From assembly GCA_023374025.1 (NCBI GenBank), contig SIJG01000011.1, positions 2,362,071 through 2,426,070 on the forward strand: a DNA stretch of 64,000 nucleotides, written 5' to 3'. Below the pieces are notes generated by a model. That model worked only from the letters and a program-made list of their open reading frames with translations. It was not told the origin of the DNA and did not search any database. This DNA is from Heterodera schachtii. Lineage: Eukaryota; Nematoda; Chromadorea; Rhabditida; Heteroderidae. Shown here one piece after another: positions 22,199 to 37,100 of the stretch; positions within the stretch are counted from its first letter, which is position 1; every line of letters begins with the position of its first letter. A program made the position numbers and the translations under genes.

Positions 22199-24873
22199 TT
22201 TAATTCTTATTCACAAGCAAAAAATAATAAATTTACTTATAAAAAATGAGAATAAATCCGTTCTATATTTTAGCATACGTTGAGTATTGCTCTCTAAATA
22301 ATTGACAAAAAATAAAATAATAAATTTAATCAAGAAAGCGAGAAATGAAATAGCTTTCAATAAAAACAATTATTAAAATAAATTCAAAAATTTAAAACTG
22401 CTATATTTTCAACATCAGAAATCCCAAGCATTATATCTGTAATTGATCATGAGGTAAAATGTGTAAATTTAAACAAATAAAAAATTTATTTGTGATAGAC
22501 AGAAACTTAAGGATAATTAAAAAATTTTCTTGAATACAAAAACAAATAATGAAAAAATGAAGAAGAAAATTAAAAGAAACATGGTCAAAAATTTTAACTA
22601 AAATTTGAAAACATGAAATGAATAATAATTAAATATATAAACAATTATTTAAATTAAATTCTCTTCTGATAATTCTGCTAGTGTTAAATAGCTAAAATGT
22701 TGCAATTAACAAACAAAAAATATTAAAAACCAAATTAAGTTATAAAACTGAATGCAATAGCTATAAAACTACTCAAAAACTTGAATATTAATTTAGAAAA
22801 GAACGTTTAATTCGTAAATTAGATAAGTAATAAGATTTTTTGTGTAAAAATGAATTCTTAAAATTAATTTAACATGTAAAAATCAAATAATAAATGAAAA
22901 AATACCTAATTAATCAAACTGCTTTTTGAGGGTTAATGAACAGGCGGTTGAGTGATGGAAGCGACCGATCAAAAAAAAAACGCCCGACACCCAACTAATA
23001 GATGTGAAAATAAGTGCACTTACTTACCGGGTCTAATCAAAAATTAGATTTAAATATATATAAACACAAACTTAAGAAAAAATATTAAAAATTTAATTAA
23101 ATTCTAAATAAAATAACATATCATTATGCAGGGTGAGTTTTAATAATTAAACTTATAAATAACCTACACAATTAGAATAATGAAAAATCTATTGTACTTC
23201 CTGCTCTCTAAACTTGAGTAGTATTTGCACATTTGAATATTTTTTCAACCAAACAATTCATCAATTTCAAATTACGATACGATCACAAACAAGAAAATTA
23301 AATTTGCATATTATTAAAAAACAATATATTGCTTAAAAAAAACCTGTAAATGTGAGACAAAAAACAAGGTATACTCTTTACATATTCAATTTAAGGAGTG
23401 AGTCCTTGCGAATAACTCATACACAGACAAGAAAATTAATAAATTTCGCTGTAAACTTTTTTACAATAAATATGTAATATTAAACTGAAATAAAACATAA
23501 AAAATAAATAAATAGCTGCGAATTTGAGAGGATATAAATTTTAATTTGCATTAAATATTTGATTCGAATATTTACATTTTTAGATTTATACCTTTAAAAA
23601 TCGCAAGCATAATTTAAATTAACTAATTTTATTTTATTTGATGATAGGCAAATAAAATTGTCCCACTAATCTCATTTTAACAAATCAAAAGAAATAAAAA
23701 AGTAAAATAATAAAAAAATGAAAAATGAAATAAAAATATTAATACATAAATAAATGAGAAACTCTTTATCGCAATGGCTTCAAACAATAAAGCTGAGATT
23801 CTATTTCGAATATAATAAGATAGCCAACAAAACGTACAACTTACACAAACCAAAATATAAAATTTCAATCCACGATATATTTAGCAAAAAATTATTATCT
23901 TTTAATTATAATGAACAATATTAATAATTGGAAGATTAATTTACACTAGAAAAGTATTTACAAAATAATTAACAGGAGGAAGAAAAATACAATATTATAA
24001 ACAAAGAAAGAAAATAATAATTTCGTAATTAAAACAAAAAGCATTAATTAGCAAAACATATTTTCTTTAAAAGTTGTTATGAATCGTTTCATTTCTCATT
24101 AAATTCTAAGCAACATTTCCAAATAAACGATGTCGCTCGGGAATTGAAATTCCTACGTAACCGGAAATTTCACAGTTTAAGAGATTACTTCAAGTTGTTA
24201 TACGAATTAATAAAAGCATTAATTGTTATGGTCCGAAATAAGGATGTACTAAAAATAAGGTACCCAGGAGTTAAATCAAACTAAAAATAATTGAATAAAT
24301 CACTTTTATCACAAAATTTTTAATTTTTCATAATTTCCTAGTAATTTTTTTTGAAAGCCCCAATTTCCCGAACCCAACGAGCTTGGGGTAGCAATTGATG
24401 TCGAAGTAAAAATGTAAAAATAAATTTAAATTTAAAAAATAATATGATATAAGATGATAATATACGAGAAAAGAGTTCAAAATTATCAAATCTAAATTCT
24501 TAAGAGACAAAAAAGTGATAAATGGACAAAAAATCGGAGAAACTCACTGTACAAAACAATAATATAAAACAAAATAATTTATTTAATTTTTTAATGCAAA
24601 TGATATGCAAATATATAATTAAAATGTAAAATGTTAGTTTGCGTAAATTCAATTTCTTATAAATATTCTCTAATTGTAAACAAGAGCATGAAAGTTTAAC
24701 TAATTACCTAATACACTTAACCACAAGAATAATAATAATCTTAGATATTTCTTTCAATAATGCATAATTCATACATCTATTAAATTAAATTGGAAATTTA
24801 AATTAAAAAGTTGTAAAAAACAAAATGAAAATTTATTAAAAATTCAAAAAATATCAAATTTAGCAATTTTTAG

Positions 24874-25009
24874 TGGCAAAAGGACCATTGTTCATGCCAT
24901 TGAAAAATTATGCTTGCTGCGATTTGTTTTGCTATGGCCGAAAGGCACGTTGTGGAAATAAAGAAATGAAGGGAAACGAAACGTTGAACCATTTCGCGAA
25001 ACAACAAAG
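24874..25009. other. Exon-like islet open on both strands
   Basis: Plus strand: TTTTTAG then an open frame including MPLKNYACCDLFCYGRKARC, ending at AAAG/GTAAAAT, so acceptor and donor fit. Minus strand: a longer open frame including SRNGSTFRFPSFLYFHNVPF. The local strand bias favours the minus strand. Not assigned. Confidence 0.22.
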
Positions 25010-25145
25010 GTAAAATAAATTTATTTTGAAATTGAAATTAGTTAAAATAAAATCAAAAGAATAAAAATCAATTTAAATTTTGTAATATTAAATTTAAGTC
25101 CATTAAAAGTGTTTTTCCCATATAAATTGATTTTGAGTATTTCAC

Positions 25146-25261
25146 CTTCTTTGGATGCCCAACTCATTTCACATCCTCTCACAACTGCTTTAGAGAATAT
25201 GTCAAAACGCCCCCTAATCTGACCGCTTCCTGACGACAAGACGAGCACACCAACGGCGGGT
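25146..25261 (-). other. Exon-like islet, unassigned
   Basis: On the minus strand TTTACTTAG is followed by an open frame reading PAVGVLVLSSGSGQIRGRFD and continuing through SKAVVRGCEMSWASKE, then GAAG/GTGAAA as donor. The 116-nt length, both splice-like edges and the mixed residue use make it one of the more exon-like islets here. No domain recognised. Confidence 0.3.
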
Positions 25262-27469
25262 CTAAGTAAATCTATAATCCGATTTCGGTACTTTTAAAAA
25301 TCTAACGAAAACATAAAATACACAAATTAAACAACGTAAAAGTAAATAATATAATATTTTAATTATTTTTCTTTTTCCCATTATTAATTTTATTAATAAA
25401 TCTTATCAAATTTAATAATAAAGAAAAGTAAAATTTCTTAGTTCTGATAGCACATTGGAATTTATGCCTTGAAAAATTAAATATAATTTCATTATTTTTG
25501 CACTTATAAATTTCAAAATAAATTATAAAAATATTTTCAAGTTAAGATTTAAAAAAAGTTATACACCAAGACAAAGACCTTGAACTTGAAAATGGTCAAA
25601 ATTTTCTTGAACTTGAAATTGTTAAAATTTTGACTTAACTCTGTTTATAGCAATAAAATAATAAAGAAAAATGGTCTCTAAACATATAAATATGTAAAAG
25701 AAAATGAAAATCATTTAAGGTAAATTATAAGAGAACGAGAATTATGATGACGCTTCGGCTGATACAAGATAATTATTCATCCCAGTTTATGGCTAGACAT
25801 TCCAAATACTTAAATAAAAAACCATCAAAAGAGTAATTAAGTATATAGATTAAATAATTTCAACGAATGCAGCTTTTTATTCTAAAATTATAAAATTCAG
25901 GAAATGAAATTTATCTGCTATACTAAATTTTCGATTTTTATTATATCGTTTAAAAAGGTAATTAAGAAAATATAAAATTAACTTTAATGTTTGATTACTA
26001 ATAATGAAGTGTGTTCATTAAAAGTTAAAATATTTTATCAAACTGGAAATTTGAATAAATTAAATTAATATAACCGATCATATAAAACATGCAAAATCAA
26101 ATGATAGAATATGATATTATCTGATATTTGGAAATTATAAATGCTTATTTATAATATAAATATAGAATAATGAACTAACAGGCGCCGTTTGCAGCTGGTT
26201 AGCGGCGAGAGCTGATTGAGGATGCAAGAGTTGAAAGGACGGGTGGCGTGAGGGTGGAGGAATATTAAAGTAGCAAAATTAAATGATAAATCAAGGCACC
26301 GCCTCTTTAAAAAATAATAAAAGAGTTATAATAAAAAATAAATTTTAATTTAAATATTTAAATTTTAAAGTTCAAAATTTTGTAAAAAAGAATATCTTTT
26401 GCATTAATCAATTAGCTTTAACAATATTAAAATAAATATGAATTATAATTGATATAATTTAAAATACTTTTAAAAATGCACACATAAATATTAAATTAAA
26501 AAAACAAACGAAAAATTTAATTCGCTTACCCAAATAAAAGATGGTCCTAAATACTATCTTGAAAAAGAAAAAATAATTTATTTTTAATAACTCTATGCTT
26601 GATATAAAAAATTGCGATCTGTGCTTTCGATCAAATATATTTCAGTAATTTGTAAGCTATAATAAATAATTTTTTTAATAAAAACCCATAAGAAGAATTA
26701 TTTTATTTTCTTCAATGCATTTATATTTTTCTTTAATTAGCAATAAAAATAACAAGCATTTTTAATCTTTGATTTACAGGGTGACAAATAAGTCTTGCAC
26801 CACTGACCTTTGTTAAAATTTTATGTGTTCTTGAATTTCATATATTTCACCCGTTATGGAAAAAAGAATAAGTATCGACAGCTAAAAAATTAAAAAATGA
26901 GTAAAATAAAAGATGAAAATAATTAATTAGCAATTATATTTCGTTTTTTATTTAATTTTTAAAGAAATACTTATTTTATTGAAGAAAATAAAAAAATAAA
27001 AATTATTTGCAGCAATGGAATTATTTTCATTGAATTTATCAAATTTGCCTCACAAATGAGTAAAAATGAAATGGAAGAAATTCAATGAATAAAAATAAAA
27101 TTTAAAAGATATATAAAATAAATGCCATTATTAAATAATAAAAAGTTAGGAACTCTGGAGCAAAGACTAACGACAGCCGTGGAGATGTCCGATAGATCGA
27201 GTAAAGTAAAGAAAAAAGTCAAATAATCGCAAAAGCAATGATTTAAAATTGCTAAATTTAATAATAAAGCAAAATTTCTTAAACGACAATTTATAAAAAT
27301 TAAAACTCCATATTTGGCTAATTCATAAAAAATTTTTATTACAAATATCTTATTATTAATATGCTGTATCCAAAAATTATATAATAATAGATAAAGGTTC
27401 ATAAGATTTCAATTACCAAATGAAAGTCGTAAAATGATCTTGACTGTGAAAACTCCTCCTCTAAAAAGG

Positions 27470-27886
27470 GTGCTAGGTCGAAGGACAAAAAGTGCAAAAG
27501 TGGTCGAAGGACAAAAAGTGCAAAATTTGCTAATTTTTTGACTTAATCCACTCATAACTTTTCTCAGACGCAACCAAATTGTACAATCTTGGTATAATAC
27601 GATAACCCTAAAAATTCTCTATTAGCCTGCCAAATTTCAAAAATTTTTATTAAGTTTTCAAAAGTTCTAATCAAAAAAATGAAAAAATTGTCATAACTTT
27701 TGAAAAACTTAATAAAAAATTTTAAATTTGGCTTGCTAATATAAAACTCTTAGGGCTATCGTATGATGCCAAGATTGTGTAATTTGGTTGCGTCAAAGTT
27801 ATGAGTGGATAAAGTTAAAACCTTAGCAAATTTTGCACTTTTTGTCATACGCCAAATTTGCACTTTTTGTCCTTCGACCCACCATG
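27470..27886. mobile_element. Foldback MITE, GGTCGAAGGACAAAAAGTGC ends
   Basis: Almost wholly palindromic: the left arm (27475 to about 27660) and right arm (about 27700-27880) are diverged inverted copies around a short centre. Each end carries two copies of GACAAAAAGTGCAAA. The 8-bp duplication TAAAAAGG is at 27462-27469 and 27887-27894. The extreme ends are imperfect, so boundaries could shift by a base. No coding capacity. Confidence 0.82.
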
Positions 27887-28165
27887 TAAAAAGGCTGATG
27901 ATGAGAGGTTAACAACAACAATGAGGCAAATAATCGAAAACAAATGAAAAGAGACACTCAATAATACTCAGTCAGATGTAAAACATATATTATTATTTCA
28001 TTAATATTTTTAACCATTTTTTTTCTTTCTATATTTATTTCAAAGTTTCGGATTAAATGTGTCTTTAGTCATTAAATATTTAACCTTCGAGCAAAATTTG
28101 GGAACCTATATTTTTCTGACCAAACGGCATTCACCGCGGGAAAATCAAACATTCCATATGAATTA

Positions 28166-28956
28166 CGGTTAGCCGACTTTTGCGTCGCGGACATTTGCGC
28201 CGCGTCATTTGCGCCGCGACCCTTGCGCCGCTCACCAAAAAAGACTTGCGCTGCGGACATTTGCGCCGCGCTACTTGCGCCGCGACACTTGCGCCGCCCA
28301 ACAAAAAAGACATTTGCGCCGCGATTTTTGCGCCGTACAGCGAAAAAGACATTTGCGCTCAATAAAATAAATTATTTATCGAATAAGGATCGATTGATAT
28401 TCATTATTAATACCTTCGAAGCCTTTCCTGTCAAAAAAATCAAAGTAGGTACTTAAATAATGTCATAAAAATTGCGAAATAAGGAAAAATGGTAAAATAG
28501 GGGTGAAATTTGAAAATCAAAACTTATTGAGCAAATTAAGTACAAAAGAATTAAATTTCATTCTTTTTTGATGCAAAAAAATAATTGGGTTTTCTTACAG
28601 AAAATCGTTTTTTTCGGCTTTTTATTAGTTGGTACTCTTCTTCATTTTCATATCTTTGGTGAACCTATTCAATGTTAAGATTTTAATGGTTAAAAAAAAT
28701 TGATTGTCAATCTTTGTGACTAATAATTTTTTGGAATTTTCAATTAGTTATTTTTATTGTTGGCTTATAGTTTTAGTAAAACTTATTGATAATAGTGGAA
28801 TTTTAATGAAAATAATATTTTTAACAGCGCGGCGCAAAAGTCCATTTTTTGCTGGGCGGCGCAAAGATCAGCGGCGCAAGTGTCGACTTTGCTGAGCGGC
28901 GCAAATGTCCACTTTTCTGTGCGGCGCAAATGGCGCGGCGCAAATGTCTCATCACG
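28166..28956. mobile_element. Tandem-end foldback element, GACATTTGCGCCGC words
   Basis: The left end (28166-28355) holds about a dozen units of ACATTTGCGCCGCG grouped in threes and fours and separated by AAAAAAGAC. The right end (28825-28950) holds inverted units. The AT-rich interior is non-coding. Near-matching 8-bp duplications ATGAATTA and ATGAATCA lie at 28158-28165 and 28957-28964. The extreme ends are CGGTTAGCCGAC and, inverted, CGTGATGAGAC. Frames across the arrays are by-products. Confidence 0.85.
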
Positions 28957-28964
28957 ATGAATCA

Positions 28965-30672
28965 CTATAACAAAAGATTATAGCAAAACATAAAGAGAAA
29001 GAAAATTATAAGAATTGCAGGATAATATATTTGAAGCATAAAGAGTATAAGAAAAGAAAGAAAAAATCAAAAAAATGAATAAAGTATTAAAATATAACAA
29101 ATTTAAAAAATGATGTGCAATCTTTTCTTTATATGAGATAAGATATCGCCAAAGTAAACAGAAATTTATTTAACAAAAATTTTAGGAAAATAGAAAAAAA
29201 AGCTATAAAGCTTAAAGAAAATTAATGCTTAAAAAGTATCTTATTTGTTTGAAAGTGTGTGGTTTTGCGCAGGATAGCCATCTGAAAGTAAAATAAAACT
29301 AATTGAAAATATAAAGTTGTGAAAATAATATAAATATTTTTTATCAGTGAATGGAAAAAATAATCAAAAACTTATTTCTCTATAAATTAAGATTAAGGAC
29401 TAATAAATTAACTTGAAAGACGAAACTTATATAAAATAATGTTTTTTGAATATTTCATAATTGAAATGAAAAAACTTAAATCATTAAAATATTAATTGCA
29501 TAGCCTGATAATTAAACAAACAATCGACAAGCGTGCTAAGCGTGATTGATTAGAATTAAACAACGTTAAGACAAATTATGCCCATAAGGTCCTCATTTTG
29601 CTTAAAATTGAAAGACTCGCAGAAAGCTTTCACACGACGCCCAAAAGTTTACAAAATAATTTCTCAAAAATAAAAATTTTATAAATTAATACGATTTAGC
29701 ACGGAAATTATAATTTTTTAGGTGGTGATCAAGAGAGAAAAGACATGCAAAAATAGCCAAAAAAAAACTAACCATCGTCCTTATAAAAAAATATAAAAGT
29801 TTAAATATATTGAAAACACACAAATAAAATTACAAAATAAATGACAAAACCAACATAAATATTAGTAAGTGCTGTGGGTAGAAATTTGTGGAGCATTTAC
29901 TCTCTATAAAATTATAATAAAAAGTATGGAGTTACGGGAAAAAAAGAAATTTTTTAAAATCAAAACATTAAATATAAAACTAAATAATTTATATAATTTT
30001 TAATGCAAATGATGTGTAGTTTATTCTTTTAATAATATAAATTTAAAAATGTTCGATGCAAAGTAAAACAAAGTTAAAAAAATAATAAAATCAAAAATGT
30101 CTTAATGCGAATTCTCTTTTCTTGCAAAAAAACACAAAATATTAATTAACCACGCAAAATAAAAAACTACTTCTGATCGGTGCTCAGCGATGTCGACGAC
30201 AGAACAATTTTCTAAACAAGCTTGTGATGCTGATCATAAAAAAGTCTTTTACATCAACTTAAAATGAAAAAAGACCAATTTTTAAATTTTATCAAAGAAA
30301 TTATGAATATTACTTCTTCATTGATATAATTAAAAGATTGAATACAATGATGTCAATGAAGAAATATTTGATCTGCTCATTTCAATATTATTTTTCAACA
30401 TGAATAATTATAAAAATAAACGGAGTAAAGAATAACTTAAAAATAATTTAAACTGAAATTCAAACATACGTTGTATGCATATTTTTGGTATTTCTTAATG
30501 CACTAATTGATGTTTCTTTTGGCTTAAAGTCTGCTAATTGTAAGACTCAAATTTTATGTTTTAATAGAATTAGACCGGCCTCGAACCCTACCTTATTTAA
30601 TTTTAAATTTTTCCATATTTAAATTTTTTAATTTTCAAACTAAAAACGAACTTTTAAGTGCAACTCTGTATA
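28965..30672. other. AT-rich matrix with one duplicated islet
   Basis: 29509-29660 has a diverged copy at 62975-63150. On the minus strand the pair shares a start-codon frame MRTLWA (29579-29596) versus MRSLWA (63065-63082), and a CAG/GCT acceptor-like site further on. An unrelated islet is at 30170-30240. No complete gene. Confidence 0.4.
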
Positions 30673-31196
30673 GAGAAAGGCAAAACAATTTATTTATTAG
30701 TTTATTCGGGCGAACAACCTTCACGTTGTTATTAATTATTAATAATGTACATTTTGCCAACAACGTATAAAACAACTTATTTTTAAAATTTCGGTCAATT
30801 TTTGAAAATTTATTTCAGCGGGAAATATCACTTGGGAGAGAGATAATGCAAAATGAGAGAGTGCTAAACTTTAAGTCCCAGTCATACAACAAATTTTTGA
30901 TAAAGGAGGGTAGAGAAAATAATTTTAATAGAGAGTGCAATGGGAAGAAAGTTTAGTGCTCTTCTTCGCTGATTCCTTTGGTCATAGATGGAGAATTTTC
31001 ATTATTTTTTGCATTATCTCTCTCCCAAATGATATTTCCCGCTGAAATAAATTTTTATAAATTGACCGAAAATTTAAAAATAAGTTGTTTATACGTTGTT
31101 GGCAAAATGTACATTGTTAATAATTAAATAACAACTTAAATGTTGATCTCCGATGAAACAATTTTTTCCTTAAGAAAAAGTTGTTTTGCCTTTCTC
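30673..31196. mobile_element. Foldback element with ~190-bp inverted arms
   Basis: Outer ends GAGAAAGGCAAAACAA and TTGTTTTGCCTTTCTC; inner matching blocks include CAACGTATAA / TTATACGTTG-like sequences and GCGGGAAATATCA / TGATATTTCCCGC near 30840 and 31030. The centre holds GAGAGTGCTAAACTTT and its inverted copy. No target duplication found, so the ends are approximate. Confidence 0.7.
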
Positions 31197-34100
31197 AAGC
31201 GAAGATAGGGAAATATGATCGATGAAAAAGAAATATAGATGAGACGGATTACAAAATATTGTTAGTTTTTTAAATCAACCATTTAAAATTAAAAGGTAAA
31301 AATATTTTTGCTAAAACACTAATTTAAAAACATACATTTACGTTTCATAAAATCATTTAAATCAAAAAATTATATAAATGACATAAAATAAAATTTTATA
31401 ATGAATCAAATAAAGAATTAAATAGTTTTCTATTTATTTTAAATCAATTATAAATAAAAAAAAAAATAAATTTTGAAAAGCAAAGCAAACATATAAAATT
31501 TTACTTATAACATTTTCATAATTATATATATTTGCACAACTCTAAAAACGGAACAAGAAAACTTTAAATTATAATATTTAAATAAATAAACAGTAAATTT
31601 ATTAAAAATGAGTAACTTAACATATAAAATACAAAAAATTTTAAACATTAATTAAAAGCATTTTCAGAGAAAAAGAGAGTGAGAGAGGAAGGGAAATGTG
31701 GTGAAACGATCAACCCCATCCCGCGGGCGATGTTCTTTACTTTTGTGGTCGAAACGGGGGGGGGGGTCAATGATGGCCTAAAAAGCCGAAATTTTCCAAT
31801 AAAAAAATTACAAATATTAATAAAAGCAAATATAAAATTAAGTTTAAAGCAATAAAAATTAAGGAATGAGTAAATGCAATTTGTTGAAAAATTACAATTT
31901 TCAATTTCAACAATTTATGAATTAGTCATAGTTTATGATAAATAATCGATTTAATAAATCAAGATAATAATTAAAAAACAATGCAATGTTCTCTTCATGG
32001 GAGAGATTTATAAAGAAAAACTATTCATGCTGAATCTTTTGCAAAATAAAAAATAAAATTAATATTAGGTTATGGAATCTAACTTTGATGAAGGATTGGC
32101 AACCACTTTTAAATTAATTGCTAAGTATTTTAACAATAAACATTTAAAAGAACGCATTATTGAGCGCAAAAAAATATAAAATTAATGAAAATATACTTTT
32201 TAAAATATTATTATTAATTTTTAAAACTTATACAATAAATTTATAGAATCAAATATCCGTTGAAAATAAATAAAAGGTAGATTTTATTACCCTAGTTTGC
32301 TCAATGAACCCCGCCGAGGGAGAGATTTTTTTTAAAAACAAGGTCATTGTGCTATGCAATAACATATTTGTAAAAATTATAAAACTAACAGACTATAGAA
32401 TTGAATAATAAATGCAAAAAACTATTCTTAAAAAAATATATATAAATGTTTTTTGCGACGCGCTTTTAAATTTTTTTTTTAATTTCCACAAATGAAATAG
32501 CATTATTAAAATTGTTGCAAATACAGTTTCAAAAAAACATCTAGCTATACACCGAAGAAATTATAAGGAAATTTCTCAAATAAAAAAAGTAAAATGCTTT
32601 AAAAAATTAATAATGTTTAATAATAAATATACAATTAAACTAATTGTCAAATTATAGGTCTAAATATCAAAAATATGTATAATTATTAATATATAATCCA
32701 TTAACATATATTATGAAATCGTAATTATTGTAAAATAAAAATCCAAACTTTAAAACATAATCGCAAAAAAGATTTTGTTTATTTCAGATAATTTGTTGGA
32801 TGAGATTACTTTCCAGAAATTAAAAAAAAAATATTACTTTAAAAAACGACTCAATACCATATTTTATAATTTTTTCGTTTTTTGTTTCATTATTTAAGTT
32901 GATTTACCTAAAAGTTACTGACTGTACAAAAAATTAATGCACTACATCAAGAAAAGGGCAGAAAACTTTCTGACCGCTGTAAAGAGAATTACTACGATTG
33001 TTCTATCATCAAGGCGTGATATTGAATGAGGAATAATTCTTAAAATATCCACAAAAAGGTAAATAATGATTTCCGAAGTAAATTTTTTTTACTCAAACTA
33101 AAAAATATGTGGCTATAAAAAATACTTTTATTTGCGTGCACAAAAGTAAAGAGTTAATGGCACGATAGAAAAGAATACTAAATAATAATAAAAAAAAATT
33201 TTCAAGTAATTTAAAAAAAAGAAAAACATCGACATAAAAACCGGCATTACAAAATCATACCAAAATTATTTTTATATGGACTAAAAAAAAACATATTTCT
33301 AAAAGTTAAATGAAAATATTTTCAAAAAATAGTCGTTATAAAACAAATCGAAGAAATTAAATGAACATTCATTCTACTTCTGAAACATTAATATTTTTTA
33401 ACAATATTAAAAGAAAAAGTTATTTAATATACCTATAAAAAAATGTGAATAATAAATAAAAATATTCGGAAAAAATTAATAAAATAAATACAAAATCTTA
33501 TGTTTTGTATGCACCTGTGGAAATAATTTTATTTAATTGTTTTAAATTTTATTTTATCATTCCTTTTTTTTCTTCATAAAATCATCAACCCATTAAAGAT
33601 TTGTAAATCTCCATTTATTGTAATAAATAATTTTGTTGAAAAACTTATAAATTTTATTGTTTAGTTTATTTTATTTTCAAATAAATATGTTTATTTATTT
33701 AAAAATATACCCAAACCACCATTTCAAAAGCCATATTAAAATAATCAAAATAGAAATTAAATAATTAATTTAATTTAAATTTCACTTTATCTTTCGTATT
33801 TCTTAATGCTATTTAATTGTAGTTTTAAAAATCTCTTAATTTAGTCAAAAATCTTCATAATAAAAAAATTTAATAAATTAACATTAAATCATTGTTTAAA
33901 CAAAATTGTAGTTTTATGGGATAAAAACCCAAAAATGTTTACCATTTATATAAATTAAAAATCTCTGGCCCTAATAAGTACCATTCTTCAGTACAACTCT
34001 CTGATGTTAAAAAATATAATTGATTCTATAATGACAAAAGTTTAAAATCCCAATTTTTGCAGGGACAGTGTGTGATTAATAGACTCATAGCCCAATGTTC

Positions 34101-37100
34101 AATAATTAGAGGAAAAATACATAATAAAATATCTAAAAATTAACTTCTTACCCTAAAGAAATTTAATGAAAAGAGTAAATTACAAAATAATTATTTTCAT
34201 CTGACTATAAGCACTTGTGTTCTTTCATCGGTCAAAAATAGAAAGCATATTACAAGAATGATCAGAGCATATAAATTCCGTTGAATAAATTAAATGAGTA
34301 AAATAAAAAATAAATGAGCCGATGAAATTAAAATCATGAAAATGTATCCGAGTGCTAAAGGATTTTTTTCAGTTGAAACAAAATATATCTCATCAATTGC
34401 ATTTAAAAATATTTTAATATATAATTTGCATAACGAATAAAGAAAAATATAAATTTTAACGATTTAATCACTGAATTCGCGAAATAAAATATATAGGACA
34501 ATTTATGAAAAATACAAAATACTAATCTTTTAATTAAATTCAATATCTCGTTTATTATTAGATTTTTAATTATTAAAAACTTTTTAGTATATACGCTTTG
34601 CTTTATATTTTTTAACTCGTACAATTTTTGCAGAATTCTGGGAATTTTGGTAATTAACAAAGTTCTTATTTAAAAAACATAAGGTAAGAAAATAAATGTT
34701 CAAAATAAAAAGAATTGGTATACCAATTAAGTCATCAAAAGTCACATAATCATTTTGACAAGCGATCCGCTTGAAACGGCTTGCGTAAATAATGCGAGTA
34801 TAATTAAATGAAAAGCAAAATTGAGAGAATTGTTAAAATTACTTAAACAAATTTAAAATAAAAAGAAGTTCAAATGGAATTCAGCACCACCACTCTCAAT
34901 GCAAAATGATGCCTCGATACCATAAATAGACAATTTCTCACAAATATAATGAATCATTATTTTTCAATTTACATAAATTTAATATAGCGCATAATAGAGA
35001 AGGCAAAATAATTAACAAGAATGGTTTTTAAAAATAATTAATCTTTTCTTGTCGGGATTTGAATCTATTAATATAGATAACATTGCAAAGTCTTAAATCT
35101 TTTAAAACATTTAACACCCGCAATAATTGTAACTAAAAATTAAAATAATAGCAACTGGAATATTTATTTCATTACATAAAATAAAGAACATTTGTATATT
35201 AAAATTAAAGGAATGCATTATAATAAAAGCTTTTTGACAAATAAGTTCAGAAGATTCGGAAAATTGGGAAAAAAAAATCCAAATAAATATCTATTAACAC
35301 AATAATTTTATGAAAAGAAAATTTTTTATTTGCGGTTAATTATTATAAATATAATATCAATATTAATAGATATTATATATTTTGTAATTCCTAAATAAGC
35401 TAAAATTAAAATTAAATAAATAAAATTTTAAAATAAAAATTATCCTATTAAATAAAAAAGTTGAAATGGCTTTTTAACGGTATTATGGATTTTTAAAATC
35501 AAAAAATATTAATTTAGTTTTGAATAATTAATTAAAATTTAAGGGTTGTAAAACCTAGGAAAGAAAATATTACACATTCAAACTTAAACATTTACAATTG
35601 TATCATTGCCCAAATAAATTACCAATCAGTAAAAAAGATATTATAATTGCGAAAATGTTGATCCATTTTAAAATAACATAGGCATACAGACAAAGATAAG
35701 TCCACATTTGCGCCTCACCAGCACTTTTACCTTTTCGCCCATTTTTCACTGAGATTTTGGTAAAAAGTGTCATTTGCGTCATTACTACTATAGATAAATT
35801 TTGAAATTTAAAAAAGTTAACCTAATTCGTATTCTTTGTCACAATTTGCTTTAAAGTGCTAAAGCCTATTTTTAGGCAAAATAAAACAATTGAAAGAATG
35901 AATATGCATATTAACATGAATTGGTCATTTGAATACTATTGGAAAATTACAAACCTGAAAAAATAAAAGTAAGAATAAATTGTAATGAAAAATAAGTGAA
36001 AAAGAAGCAAAATTAACAAAATTAATTTTAATAAAACTATTTCATAATAAATAACAAAAATAAATATAATTTAAGAAAATTATTTTAGATCATGATTAAA
36101 TGAAAATTATTTGAAACAATGAAAATATGATGAACTTGAAAACCTTAAATTGATTAAAAGATTGACTGACAATAATGGTAAATGCCAACTTATTGGTTGT
36201 GGTGCTCAACACCAGGGAATTTTGCAATTTATGCAAAAAATTGTCTGTCTTTACTTATAAATATTGTTCCTTAGTAGACTGATAGTGTTCTGGCTCAAGA
36301 ATTTAGTAGAAAATTAATCTAACTACATTTATCCAGTCTAATTGAAAACAAATTAATAAAAATCAAAATACTAATTTCCGATATCGCCAAAATTCGCCAA
36401 TTATAATAAGATTGTTATCAGGATGCGAACAATTGGATTATTCGCAACTGAAGAATGACATGTTTATATAAAATTGAACTATTACAAAAATATATAATTG
36501 AAAAATGAGCACCATTTTAGTTGCACAAATGACAATTATTAAATAAATACAATTCTTTTTATTAAAACTTATTAATTACTAAAATAATTGAAATAAACTA
36601 CATAATAATTTGGCCAAACAATTGTGAAGATAAAACTTATCTTTTAGTCAAACAGTAAAAAATAAAAGATTTTTCAAAACATTTAAAAAATCATTTACAA
36701 TTCAAGAAATATTTACATGAAAAAATTTATGGAACCAAAAAAGGAGAAGACCACTATTTGCTGGTCCGTTCAACGAAAATCACGAGCGAGAAATAGAACA
36801 CCCTTTATCATGAATGAGCGACAATGAAATGTCGATCTAACAAAATAAGTCGAAAAAAAGAATAAATAAACTATATAAAACGCAAAAAAACTTAATTAAT
36901 TAATTATATATTAATTTAGCACAAAATTTTTTTATTTTTTTATTTTAAAATTTCTTAATTATAAAAATTTTTTAATATTAAAATACAGTAAGATATAAAA
37001 ATAAATTATAAATGGAAAATTAAAAGTGAAGAATCAAAAAGTTATTTATGTGTTAATGAATTAAATCATACCATCACCAAAATACCACTTTGCAAACCCA

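Larger units (their letters stand above)
22207..27461. other. AT-rich matrix with exon-like islets
   Basis: No complete gene. Islets lie at about 22925-23035, 24120-24180, 24874-25009, 25146-25261, 25740-25830 (plus frame MMTLRLIQDNYSSQFMARHS), 26180-26275 and 27138-27226 (plus frame LGTLEQRLTTAVEMSDRSSK). None matches a family I know. Both strands are often open in the GC-richer patches, so frame openness alone is weak evidence. Confidence 0.35.

Noticed and set aside
28130..28360. CpG-rich island as a promoter
   Set aside because: The CG content comes entirely from the GCGCCGC units of the foldback element, with no gene on either side.
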